A stretch of DNA of 31,166 nt from Pseudomonadota bacterium (lineage in GTDB: Bacteria; Myxococcota; Bradymonadia; UBA4248): the NCBI GenBank assembly GCA_017613855.1, contig JAGACY010000106.1, positions 1 through 31,166 of the forward strand. The letters are read 5' to 3'. The notes below the pieces were generated by a model, which saw only the letters and a list, made by a program, of their open reading frames with translations, had not been told where the DNA came from and made no database searches. Positions 9,115 to 16,698 of the stretch are shown one piece after another (positions within the stretch are counted from its first letter, which is position 1; each line of letters starts with the position of its first letter). The position numbers and the translations under genes are program-made.

Positions 9115-9141
9115 GCCACCCTAAAGGGTGGCTTTTTTTTT
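9115..9141 (+). terminator. Rho-independent terminator
   Basis: A perfect 8-bp stem GCCACCCT (9115-9122) with AGGGTGGC (9125-9132) around a 2-base loop is followed by nine T residues (9133-9141). It lies 21 bases after the stop of the 1245-aa lipoprotein gene. An A-run before the stem could make it partly bidirectional. Confidence 0.95.
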
Positions 9142-9212
9142 GTACTTTGATATGAAGACAACTGGTCAGGCCAAAAAACAGAAATCACAAATACCAAAAA
9201 AATCCTTTAAAC

Positions 9213-9261
9213 TTGCTAAAAATCCATCTAAACTAGCATCGGTTTTCTTTTGTCTGGGAGG
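9213..9261 (+). promoter_or_regulatory. Shared lipoprotein promoter motif and RBS
   Basis: TTGCTA (9213-9218), 10 bases, TAAACT (9229-9234), then a Shine-Dalgarno GGGAGG (9256-9261) before the ATG at 9267. The distance from the TAAACT box to the ATG (32 bases) is nearly the same as for the gene at 5356 (33). The sequence after the box (agCATCGGTTTT) also resembles that at 5356 (aTACCGTTT). Confidence 0.5.
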
Positions 9262-9266
9262 TTATA

Positions 9267-10778
9267 ATGAAAACACGTTATGCTTATTCATTCGGTTTAA
9301 TCATGCTCATGGCGATGTGTACCCAGGGGTGTGACAAGGGGGAAGCCATTGGCAGCTGTAATACAGCCAACGATTGTTCGAATGTTTATACTTATGTATG
9401 CCGCAATGGTGGATGTGCCCTGGCTGACGATCCGACATGCAATGATGGCGAAAAGAATTACGATGAAACCGATGTCGACTGCGGTGGTACCTGCCAGGCA
9501 TGCAAAGTCGGAAAAGGCTGCAAACGCGATAATGACTGCAGCACCGGCAAATGTGAAGATAACGTCTGCGTTAAAAACGAATGCTCATCAGATAATGATT
9601 GTAAAAGTTCAGGTGGTTTCATCATGCACGGCTGCGGTGAAGGTGTTTGCATGACCTGCAGCGATAACCAGATTAACGGCGATGAGACCGATGTGGACTG
9701 CGGCGGAAGCTGCGATCTGTGTAAAGATGGCCAACGATGCGATCAAGACTCTGACTGCAAAAGCCAATTCTGCAGTGAAGCACAAACGTGTGAACAAAAA
9801 GATGGTACCCCCTCCCCGACCGGATGCGCCAACGACCTGGAGTGTGGTGAAGATTTACGCTGTGACAATGGCAGCTGCATTTCATGCTTCGACAATAAGA
9901 AGAATGGTGATGAAACCGATACAGACTGCGGCGGCATCATCTGCAGCCAATGCGGAATTGATAAGACTTGCAAGGCGGATTCCGATTGCGCATCCAACAA
10001 ATGCGGCTCCTCGGGTACATGTGAAGCCCCAGCGGCACCTCCTGTCCCCGATACCTGCTCCAATGGCCAAAAAGATGCTGGAGAATCGGATGTCGACTGC
10101 GGTGGCAGCTGTCCTCAATGTGGATCGGATAAATACTGCACCGTAGATGATGACTGTAAATCATGGAAATGCATTGCTACCAGCGGTTCTGCCGACAAAG
10201 TATGTGCCGGCGACGGATGTGAAAGTGCGGCAGCAGATGAGATTTATATCAACGAAGTCTTTACACGCCCCGATGAATCCCAAAAAATGATGCACTCCGA
10301 AAGCAATCAAATGAAATTCATCGAGCTTTACAATAAATCCGGAAAACGGCTGAGCCTGAACAATCTCACCCTCATCGTCACCAAAAATGGTGCCGACACC
10401 AATATCAAAATGAAAGGATGCATGGATGGAGGTTCTTTCCACGTCCTTTATCCAAGCGGTAAAACGCTGGAATCACTTGATATTGATGCCACGAAGGAAG
10501 CTGTCACGCTCGATGTCATCGATACCAGCGAAATGCTCATCCGACTGGTCAACGATGATAGCTCGGCGATTGTGGACAATGTCAAAATTGAACCCACCAA
10601 TACCGATACATACAACGGTATTTCGGCTGGACGCGGAACAATGCCCAAAAAAGATGGCGTCTATGAACTGTTCGTCCCGCACAATACCATCCCCATTGCA
10701 ACGATTCCCGAAGGAGAGAATATTCAAAACCTCTATTCTCCCGGTGTTCCCAATACAGCCGGATTCCCTCTAGGTTAA
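9267..10778 (+). CDS. Cysteine-rich lipoprotein with one C-terminal lamin-tail-like domain
   Basis: This 503-aa lipoprotein has a lipobox TQGC with Cys22. Four cysteine modules with (E)(T/S)D(V/T)DCGG cores lie near residues 68, 140, 217 and 273. A single lamin-tail-like domain occupies about 325-503: EIYINEVF at its start, [16 protein letters not shown] in the middle, [15 protein letters not shown] at the end. The whole layout matches the 462-aa protein on the minus strand at 19778-21166 more closely than the two giants, down to the last residues (SPG.PN..GFP.G). It is first in an apparent three-gene lipoprotein operon: the next start codon is 12 bases after its stop. Likely outer-membrane or surface location; no enzymatic motif seen. 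Confidence 0.85.
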   Translation: MKTRYAYSFGLIMLMAMCTQGCDKGEAIGSCNTANDCSNVYTYVCRNGGCALADDPTCNDGEKNYDETDVDCGGTCQACKVGKGCKRDNDCSTGKCEDNVCVKNECSSDNDCKSSGGFIMHGCGEGVCMTCSDNQINGDETDVDCGGSCDLCKDGQRCDQDSDCKSQFCSEAQTCEQKDGTPSPTGCANDLECGEDLRCDNGSCISCFDNKKNGDETDTDCGGIICSQCGIDKTCKADSDCASNKCGSSGTCEAPAAPPVPDTCSNGQKDAGESDVDCGGSCPQCGSDKYCTVDDDCKSWKCIATSGSADKVCAGDGCESAAADEIYINEVFTRPDESQKMMHSESNQMKFIELYNKSGKRLSLNNLTLIVTKNGADTNIKMKGCMDGGSFHVLYPSGKTLESLDIDATKEAVTLDVIDTSEMLIRLVNDDSSAIVDNVKIEPTNTDTYNGISAGRGTMPKKDGVYELFVPHNTIPIATIPEGENIQNLYSPGVPNTAGFPLG

Positions 10779-10790
10779 GGATTGAATCTC

Positions 10791-10967
10791 GTGAAGAAAA
10801 TACCTGCTTTTTTGCTGCTGCTTGCCTTCATCGGCAATGCATGCAGCGATGAAGAAACCTCCATATCCATGTGCGATTGCGAACCCGATGAATATTGTGT
10901 TGATGACGAATGCGTTAAAACCAATTCAGAGGTCGCACCCGCGCCACTTGAGGATAGTCAACATTAG
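10791..10967 (+). CDS. Small cysteine-rich lipoprotein
   Basis: This 58-aa product starts at GTG 10791, giving the N-terminus MKKIPAFLLLLAF and a lipobox-like GNAC. An AAGGA (10777-10781) sits at good distance from this GTG. The in-frame TTG at 10782 is a less likely start, because it would overlap that ribosome binding site. The mature peptide is only about 40 residues and has one short cysteine motif (CDCEPDEYC...DDEC), reminiscent of the 'C..DQYC..D.C' pieces in its large neighbours. It lies 12 bases downstream of the 503-aa gene and 9 bases upstream of the next gene, so it is probably cotranscribed with both. Function unknown; it may be a remnant or accessory of the large proteins. Confidence 0.7.
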   Translation: MKKIPAFLLLLAFIGNACSDEETSISMCDCEPDEYCVDDECVKTNSEVAPAPLEDSQH

Positions 10968-10976
10968 GATAATCTT

Positions 10977-11453
10977 ATGACACGCCTTAGAATCATCGCT
11001 TTATGTGCTGCAATGATCGGTGTAGGAGTCACCTCATTATCAGCCTGTTATGAAGAAAAAACGGACGAACGTATTCAACCGGAAATCTGGAAATCCGTCA
11101 GTGAAATGTATGATAATTTTGGTACAGAAACAGACTGCGCGGCTCTGAATACCGCCATCAGTGAAAAAATCGATCCGAAAAACTGGGCCAAAGCCTGCAG
11201 TGAGTATAACGAGAGTTTCAAAAAGAACGGAAGCCTCGAATCACTCACGCATGATCAGACCAATTCAGGGTTTTATCAGGCTGCCTTTATCTTATATGAC
11301 AAAATTCAGGACAATATCGATCATTGCACCGAATCAGTACGAACGAAGCGGGAGACTGTTTCCAATGAGTTCCAGAAACGTGTAAACGATAAGGAACAAT
11401 GCAAAGCCTTTATAAAGGACTGCAAAGACTTCATGACCAGTCGTGACATATAG
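10977..11453 (+). CDS. Hypothetical helical lipoprotein
   Basis: This 158-aa protein has a signal peptide and lipobox LSAC (Cys24). The mature domain is predicted by eye to be mostly alpha-helical and charged, with cysteines near residues 44, 63, 107, 131 and 138 that could form disulfides. No domain is recognised. An AGGAT precedes the ATG, and the gene lies 9 bases after the small lipoprotein gene, so it completes a three-gene lipoprotein operon. Two REP-like hairpins follow its stop codon. Confidence 0.75.
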   Translation: MTRLRIIALCAAMIGVGVTSLSACYEEKTDERIQPEIWKSVSEMYDNFGTETDCAALNTAISEKIDPKNWAKACSEYNESFKKNGSLESLTHDQTNSGFYQAAFILYDKIQDNIDHCTESVRTKRETVSNEFQKRVNDKEQCKAFIKDCKDFMTSRDI

Positions 11454-11475
11454 TCCCGCATGACATTCCAAATGC

Positions 11476-11544
11476 TTCGGCGTATCACGGCCATCAGCCG
11501 GGATAGCCGAAGCCGCAGCGCGTATTGCCATCAGGCAATAGCGC
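11476..11544 (-). repeat. REP-like hairpin pair between convergent genes
   Basis: Two hairpins in reverse orientation. TTCGGC (11476-11481) pairs with GCCGAA (11506-11511). GCGC (11518-11521) pairs with GCGC (11541-11544), with TGCC/GGCA inside. Each has a single unpaired G before TAT on the left arm, the mirror of the bulged C seen at 5184. The pair lies 23 bases after the stop of the plus-strand lipoprotein gene and 12 bases after the stop of the minus-strand permease gene, where it could serve both transcripts. Confidence 0.8.
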
Positions 11545-11555
11545 GCGTCACAATA

Positions 11556-12848
11556 TTAAACCGCATCTGCCTGTGTCTCAGATTCTGCTTTGGATGGTTC
11601 AGATTCTGAAGATTCGCTCTTTTCATTCGACGCTTCGAGCGCTTTAGCGGCACGATGTTTAGTCCACAATGCCTTAAACGGACGCAAAGGCAAATCACGG
11701 TGAACGATGACAAGTGCACCTGCCAGATAGATGAGATTGAGCGTCAGTAATTTCTTGATTTCACGCGTACAGTCTACGAAATCGGCACCTTTAAACGTTA
11801 TTTTACGCATAGCTGAAGCGGCAGGTTCGAGCCCCAGGTAATCGATAGCCGGAATGATATTTTCGGGCATCGCAAACACCGGCCAGACGTATCCGCTCAA
11901 AGTAAAGAAAAGCAACGATGAAGCCAACAAATACTGGAAGGGCGAGAAACGATCGTAACAAAGCGTGGCAATCGCAATGCCCAGAGGAATCTGGCAGCAA
12001 ACCAGAAACATGACGAGTTTCATCATTTCGTAAGGTGTGCCGTTTGGCCAGCCAAAGAAGCCGCAATAGCCATAGTACACGACGAACGTTCCCACAAAGA
12101 TAAACGGCAGGTACCACAGATAACGCCAAAAGACATCAATGAACCAAAGCTTTTTCTTACGAAATTTCTCGTCCTTTTCGCGGTGGAGCCCAATCGTAAA
12201 CCCGATGACGATGAGCGCCATCTGGTGGAACAGCAGCACAAACAAAATGGGAACCAGGTACGAAGAATAGGCGAGTGTCGGGGCAAAAAGCATGCGCTGA
12301 TCGTAGTGGATCGGATCGATGGTGTTAAGTGCGCGTTCGCCCGTAATTCCTTTGGGATTGGCGACATTTTCGATAGCAAGCTCGACATTTTTGTCGAGGA
12401 CAGTCGTCTGAACACCCGTCAAAATCGAAGCGTACAACATCATATTGGTCGCATACACATAGATTTTGACCGTACCCTGTTCGAAACGCTTGATACGGGC
12501 CGAGAAATCCTCAGGAATAAAGAGAAAACTATCGGCCTGACGCGACATGATGGCCTGCACACCATCCTGGATATTATCGACGGTACGGGTGACCGTCACG
12601 CCCTGCGTAGCATCGATCGAAAGCACGAGATCACGGCTGTATTCGGAATTATCGAGGTCGAGAACAACAGCTGTACGCTCCACAACACTCTGGTTCGAAT
12701 ACGTCAGAGACATCACCAATGGGTAAATAATGGGAATCGCCAGCACGAGAAAGAGTGGAAATACCTTGGTGATGCTGAATTTGATTTCATCCCAGATGGT
12801 ACGCCAAAAACAGAGATGAGAGAGTATTTCGAGGAGGATGTTTTTCAT
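11556..12848 (-). CDS. ABC-2 type permease subunit B
   Basis: This 430-aa inner-membrane protein has the ABC2_membrane_3 layout: one N-terminal membrane segment (about 28-48), a periplasmic domain of about 150 residues, then roughly five membrane segments between about 195 and 390. The periplasmic domain contains a VLDLDNSEYSR motif that parallels VVDHDNSTVSR in the neighbouring permease, so the two are paralogues and probably form a heterodimer. The C-terminus is a short Ser/Glu-rich tail, echoing the long acidic tail of its partner. Its ATG overlaps the TGA of the upstream permease gene by four bases (ATGA), which indicates translational coupling. Related pairs are YbhR/YbhS of E. coli, which work with an ATPase (YbhF), an adaptor and an outer-membrane channel. 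No ATPase gene is present here. Confidence 0.88.
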   Translation of the reverse strand: MKNILLEILSHLCFWRTIWDEIKFSITKVFPLFLVLAIPIIYPLVMSLTYSNQSVVERTAVVLDLDNSEYSRDLVLSIDATQGVTVTRTVDNIQDGVQAIMSRQADSFLFIPEDFSARIKRFEQGTVKIYVYATNMMLYASILTGVQTTVLDKNVELAIENVANPKGITGERALNTIDPIHYDQRMLFAPTLAYSSYLVPILFVLLFHQMALIVIGFTIGLHREKDEKFRKKKLWFIDVFWRYLWYLPFIFVGTFVVYYGYCGFFGWPNGTPYEMMKLVMFLVCCQIPLGIAIATLCYDRFSPFQYLLASSLLFFTLSGYVWPVFAMPENIIPAIDYLGLEPAASAMRKITFKGADFVDCTREIKKLLTLNLIYLAGALVIVHRDLPLRPFKALWTKHRAAKALEASNEKSESSESEPSKAESETQADAV

Positions 12849-14626
12849 GACTTATCCTCCTCGTCGTCAGACGTACTTTCATCCAGTTCTGCCGTTCCCA
12901 AGTCGATGACAGCCGTCCTTTCACCAGGATCGGAGGAAACTGAATCGCTGGCAGCCATTGCTTCTTGATGAGATGGCAATTCCATATCGTTATCTACCGG
13001 AAGATCTTCCTCAACGGGGGATTCGGAATCGCTCTCCTCCTCTGAGATTTGTGCAACCGTCGACTCGGAATCGCTCTCCTCCTCTGAGGTTTCTGCAACC
13101 GTCGATGCGAAATCGCTCTCCTCCGCTGAGGTTTCAGGAACCGGCAATGCGGAATCGCTCTCCTCCTCTGAGGTTTCTGCAACCGGCGATGCGGAATCGC
13201 TCTCCTCCTCTGAGGTTTCTGCAACCGGCGATGCGGAATCGCTCTCCTCCTCTGAGGTTTCTGCAAGCAACGATTCGGAATTGCTATCCTCCTCTGAGGT
13301 TTCTGCAAGCAACGATTCGGAATTGCTATCCTTCTCTGAGGTTTCTGCAACCGGCAATTCAGAGTTATCGACAACCGGAGTTTCGTCCGAAACCTGCGAT
13401 TCAGCAGCATCCGTTTCTTGCTTTTCTTTCGCAGCGACAGCTTCCATCTCGATGGATTCCGCACGTTTTCTCATAATGCGTCTGTACAGCCACTTAAAGA
13501 ACAGAATGATATCCTTGATGCGCATAATGCAGAACGCAATGCACAGAAATACGACAAACTGTTTGAGGAACATCCACCCGAAGTGCGACAAATCGGACCA
13601 GGTGGCATTGTTGTACATGAAGACCTGAACTGACTGTAAAAACGGCGTCAATGGCAGCCAACTCGAGATTTCCTGGATGTACCATGGCATGCTTTCGAGC
13701 GGCCAGGTCAGCCCCGCCATCATGACCGAACACATACAAATGAGATAGCTGACAGTCATTGCGACGGTGACTGGCAAAGCCAGATTGGTGATCGAAAAGA
13801 GAATTTGCGACACGATGATAAACACCGTCAACGCCGTCATCGCCATGAGCGGTGATGAATGCAGAACGATATCGACCCGAGGCAGACAGTAGCTATAAAT
13901 GACCATCCCCAGAGTAAAGGAAAGTACAAAGACACCAAACAGACGGCCAAGATAAAAATAACGACGGCGTATGACATGCTCGGTGATTTTTGTTTTAGGC
14001 ACTTCCTGATAGACCGCACATGTCATGACGCATATAAAAATATACAAACAGAAAAACACGAGTACCGGCAAGAGATACTCGCTATATATCGTCAGAGCAT
14101 TAAAAGGTCTTTCCACATCGAGATTGATGGGCTGCAGCATCCCCAATAATTTACTGTCATGCACTCCCTGTTTCTGAACGGCAATCATGCTCACCCCGAC
14201 GGAAGTCGATTTGACGACCGTCTGCACGGCTTTGCTCACATTTTTGGCCGCAATGATACTGGTACCGTCGATATAGGCCATGATAGTGCCGCCGTTCTGC
14301 GTTTTGATGGCCTGAGACAATCCCGAAGGGATATAAATAACCGCCGCCACATCACCTTCATAAAGGTGATCCTTGGCTTCTTCGGGCGTATCGAGTGCAC
14401 CCACGACATGCAAATCGGGGCTGGCTTCCAAAAATTGGCGCAGTGTGCGGCTCACCGTACTGTTGTCATGATCGACGACATAGACGGGGATATCGAGAAC
14501 CACACGTTCCCCATACACCGTTGCCACGACCCAGACCGTCAGAAAAACAACGGCCGTCAGGACCCAGAACTTGGGACGGCGAATAAAAAGGCTAAAGAAA
14601 TTGAGGAAACCCCTTAAAAAGAACAT
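12845..14626 (-). CDS. ABC-2 type permease subunit A with long acidic repeat tail
   Basis: This 593-aa protein has an N-terminal membrane segment (about 20-38), a periplasmic domain (about 40-185, with YVVDHDNSTVSR), and about five further membrane segments between 190 and 375: the ABC-2 permease fold, with about 395 residues accounting for the transporter. The remaining 200 residues form a low-complexity tail of about eight 14-residue units (AETSEEESDSASPV type), ending in more Asp/Glu/Ser. With six membrane segments the tail should be cytoplasmic. The tail is unusual for the family and could be a docking surface or spacer, but this is inference. It is followed with a 4-base overlap by subunit B. 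Upstream, a 245-base repeat-filled gap separates it from the HlyD gene. Confidence 0.88.
   Translation of the reverse strand: MFFLRGFLNFFSLFIRRPKFWVLTAVVFLTVWVVATVYGERVVLDIPVYVVDHDNSTVSRTLRQFLEASPDLHVVGALDTPEEAKDHLYEGDVAAVIYIPSGLSQAIKTQNGGTIMAYIDGTSIIAAKNVSKAVQTVVKSTSVGVSMIAVQKQGVHDSKLLGMLQPINLDVERPFNALTIYSEYLLPVLVFFCLYIFICVMTCAVYQEVPKTKITEHVIRRRYFYLGRLFGVFVLSFTLGMVIYSYCLPRVDIVLHSSPLMAMTALTVFIIVSQILFSITNLALPVTVAMTVSYLICMCSVMMAGLTWPLESMPWYIQEISSWLPLTPFLQSVQVFMYNNATWSDLSHFGWMFLKQFVVFLCIAFCIMRIKDIILFFKWLYRRIMRKRAESIEMEAVAAKEKQETDAAESQVSDETPVVDNSELPVAETSEKDSNSESLLAETSEEDSNSESLLAETSEEESDSASPVAETSEEESDSASPVAETSEEESDSALPVPETSAEESDFASTVAETSEEESDSESTVAQISEEESDSESPVEEDLPVDNDMELPSHQEAMAASDSVSSDPGERTAVIDLGTAELDESTSDDEEDKS
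13025..13360 (-). repeat. 42-bp in-frame tandem repeats in the permease tail
   Basis: Eight 42-bp units begin at 13025, 13067, 13109, 13151, 13193, 13235, 13277 and 13319, and degenerate beyond. Each encodes 14 residues rich in Glu and Ser. Central units (13151-13276) are almost identical at the DNA level, which indicates recent slippage or recombination. The unit length is a multiple of three, so copy-number change would keep the frame. Confidence 0.93.
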
Positions 14627-14640
14627 TTCTATTTAATGCA

Positions 14641-14869
14641 GAATTATTTCTAATGCGTAATGCGTAATTCGTAATGCGTAATTGGGATGCAAGACCAGAG
14701 GGGAAGTCTGATTAATTCGCAATGCGCAATTCGCAATGCGCAATTAGGATGCAAAACTAAAGGGCGACTCTAAAGCTAAAACTTTCATTCTTTAGGAATA
14801 ACCTTGAGAATGCTCTAACTGCTAACTGCTAACTGCTAACTGCCAATTGCTAATTGCTCATTGCCAATT
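14641..14869. repeat. Composite intergenic repeat inside the efflux operon
   Basis: This fills the gap between the HlyD and permease genes. In order it holds TAATGCG/TAATTCG heptamers, a divergent core (about 14683-14714), AATTCGC/AATGCGC heptamers, and a good core (14744-14778). A hairpin follows: CATTCTTTAGG (14786-14796) with CCTTGAGAATG (14802-14812) around AATAA. AACTGCT-type heptamers then run to within a few bases of the HlyD stop codon (14872-14874). The 14744-14838 part is nearly identical to 1264-1358. Confidence 0.85.
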
Positions 14870-14871
14870 AT

Positions 14872-15882
14872 CTACCACCTTGCAGTCATCCCAGGACGCA
14901 GTCCCTCGACAGGCTCAACGGGACGCAGTTTGACTTCGAAACTCTTAAGGTCGAACCGGTCTCGGTCGGATGTCGCACGCCATGTAGCGAAATCCCCCAT
15001 CGGAGAAATCGAAGCGACTTTCATGGGAATGGCTTTGCCAAGCGCAGGAACTTCAATTTCATAGACCGTCTCTTTATTAATATCTTTGAGACGATCTTCA
15101 CGAACCGCAAAACTCGCCCAAATATCTTCCATCTTGACGATGGTAATGATGGGATATCCCGTGTTGGTCAATTCACCTTCGTGAACGACGATCTTCGAAA
15201 CTTCACCATTGACCGGCGAAACCTGGACGCGTTCCTTTTGGTAAATCTCAATTTCCTGTGCGACGCTTTCGCCTTTGGCGACCATTGCCTCGAGTGCCTT
15301 GATTTCTTCATTTCGGGCACCTTTGTTGACGGCATCGAGTTTGGCTTCGGCCATTTCGAGCTGATTGACGGCAGCCTGATATTTGAACTCGATTTCATCG
15401 TATTTGGCCTGCGCAATGGCCTTTTCGTCGAGCAGATTGGACGTTCTGTCGAGCATCTTTTTGGTCACATCGACCTGAGCCTGTGCGATCTCGACCTGAT
15501 TCTGCGCGGCTTTCTTCTCCTGCGGGCGCGCCCCCTTTTCGGCGAGTCTGAGCTGTGCCTTGGCGGCATCGATCGACGAGGTCGCCTGCAGCAATTTGGC
15601 ATCGAGTTCGTCGAGATTCAGTTCACAAAGCACATCACCTTCATTGACGCGCTGACCTTCGAGAACGTGAACTTTGGATACGCGCCCCGGCACCTTGCTG
15701 GCGATGTCAATCTCGGTGGCATTAATAAGGCCCGTGATTTGAGAATAATCGGACGGTTTATTGGGCGTTGTCAGATTATGTTTCAATGTGTCAATTTTTT
15801 CGTTGTTACATCCAACGCAACAGAGCAGGCACACATTGAGCAAAATACACAACAAACCGGTAAATAATCGCTTCGTTTTCAT
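14872..15882 (-). CDS. HlyD-family periplasmic adaptor
   Basis: This 336-aa membrane-fusion protein would link an inner-membrane transporter to the TolC channel. The N-terminal signal region ends in a cysteine cluster (CCVGCNN, residues 21-27), so lipidation at Cys25 is possible but the lipobox is weak. A half-lipoyl motif lies near 52-90 (ASKVPGRVSKVHVLEGQRV). A long coiled-coil hairpin spans about 92-215 and carries two KGAR(P/N)(Q/E)E repeats typical of the YbhG/YhiI branch. The returning lipoyl half (VSPVNGEVSKIVVHEGE) is near 222-240, followed by a beta-barrel to the end (LRPGMTARW). It lies downstream of tolC and tetR and upstream of two permeases. Both flanking gaps are filled with repeats. 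Confidence 0.92.
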   Translation of the reverse strand: MKTKRLFTGLLCILLNVCLLCCVGCNNEKIDTLKHNLTTPNKPSDYSQITGLINATEIDIASKVPGRVSKVHVLEGQRVNEGDVLCELNLDELDAKLLQATSSIDAAKAQLRLAEKGARPQEKKAAQNQVEIAQAQVDVTKKMLDRTSNLLDEKAIAQAKYDEIEFKYQAAVNQLEMAEAKLDAVNKGARNEEIKALEAMVAKGESVAQEIEIYQKERVQVSPVNGEVSKIVVHEGELTNTGYPIITIVKMEDIWASFAVREDRLKDINKETVYEIEVPALGKAIPMKVASISPMGDFATWRATSDRDRFDLKSFEVKLRPVEPVEGLRPGMTARW

Positions 15883-15919
15883 ACTATCAATAATGTGATT
15901 TCAAGGAATTATAGTGTTG

Positions 15920-15989
15920 GCGCGGCTATGGCCTGCGGCCATACGCCCGCGCTCCGTCTGGCTATCTCGCTTGCGCTCAATACGCCAGA
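15920..15989 (+). repeat. REP-like hairpin pair within the efflux operon
   Basis: Hairpin 1 runs from GCGCGGC (15920-15926) to GCC (15945-15947), with GGCC/GGCC inside. Hairpin 2 pairs TCTGGC (15957-15962) with GCCAGA (15984-15989). Both show TAT, ATA and the unpaired C (15944, 15983). The pair lies between the TetR stop and the HlyD start on the opposite strand, so in the operon transcript it forms an intercistronic structure that could uncouple levels of tolC-tetR from those of the adaptor and permeases. Confidence 0.82.
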
Positions 15990-16062
15990 ACGGCCTTTTA
16001 TGGTGTTTATCTACGCCCTTTCATAACAATGTCAATACGACACATGGGCAAAACAAGCAGAG

Positions 16063-16689
16063 CTAAGATGATTTCTGGCAAAGTAGCTTTGTAATACAAT
16101 CCAATACGATATCTTTGGTATAGGCGCTTACAACAGATTCTTCTACCGACTTAGAGTTCTCAATGAGATTGTCTTCTCCTTCTTCTGCGTCATCTTTTCG
16201 TGAATACATCGCAACTGCAAGCAAATAGCTATGACAAAGCGCCTCAATGGCATCAAAAGTCGATGGAGAAATATTGCATTCAGGAAACTTCACCTCAATG
16301 ATACGCCGAATACGCTCAAAAATATCATTGGCAGTTTCAAGGATGCGCGGCCCGTGAATCGTCATATACATGCGTTCCCAGGCCAATAAACGAACAAAGT
16401 TTATAAGTGTATCAAAAAGATTGAGAACGATTTCATAAACACCACGAATATCACGAGCATTCTGAAGTGAAGGAAGACATTGCTGAAAGCGCTCCATGGC
16501 TTCGCGTGAAACATCACTCAATGCGATCATATACAGGCCGTCTTTTGTATGGCAGAACTCATAAACCATCCGCTTATTGACCCGAGCCGAACTTGCAATG
16601 GTATCTATTCTAGCCCCAAAAAAGCCGAAATCTGAAAAATGTTCTCTGGCAGCTTTTAAAACCTGCTGATCGTATTTACCTTCTGGCAT
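16063..16689 (-). CDS. TetR-family regulator
   Basis: This 208-aa protein has an N-terminal TetR-type helix-turn-helix over about residues 8-55 (KAAREHFSDFGFFGARIDTI, then VNKRMVYEFCHTKDGLY). The longer, variable C-terminal half would be the ligand-binding and dimer domain. It lies nine bases downstream of the tolC-type gene and is probably cotranscribed. The promoter in front of that gene contains a 19-bp inverted repeat between its -35 and -10 boxes, so autorepression of the whole operon is the simplest model. The E. coli counterpart of this arrangement is CecR with ybhGFSR. The ligand is unknown. Confidence 0.93.
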   Translation of the reverse strand: MPEGKYDQQVLKAAREHFSDFGFFGARIDTIASSARVNKRMVYEFCHTKDGLYMIALSDVSREAMERFQQCLPSLQNARDIRGVYEIVLNLFDTLINFVRLLAWERMYMTIHGPRILETANDIFERIRRIIEVKFPECNISPSTFDAIEALCHSYLLAVAMYSRKDDAEEGEDNLIENSKSVEESVVSAYTKDIVLDCITKLLCQKSS

Positions 16690-16698
16690 AATAACCTC

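Noticed and set aside
12958..13476. Plus-strand open frame encoding repeated Arg/Pro words opposite the permease tail
   Set aside because: It is the antisense reading of the 42-bp repeat array within a well-supported minus-strand permease gene, and it has no ribosome binding site.
14854..15867. 337-aa plus-strand open frame opposite the HlyD gene
   Set aside because: It is antisense to a gene with clear lipoyl and coiled-coil motifs, and its translation has no recognisable domain or start signal.
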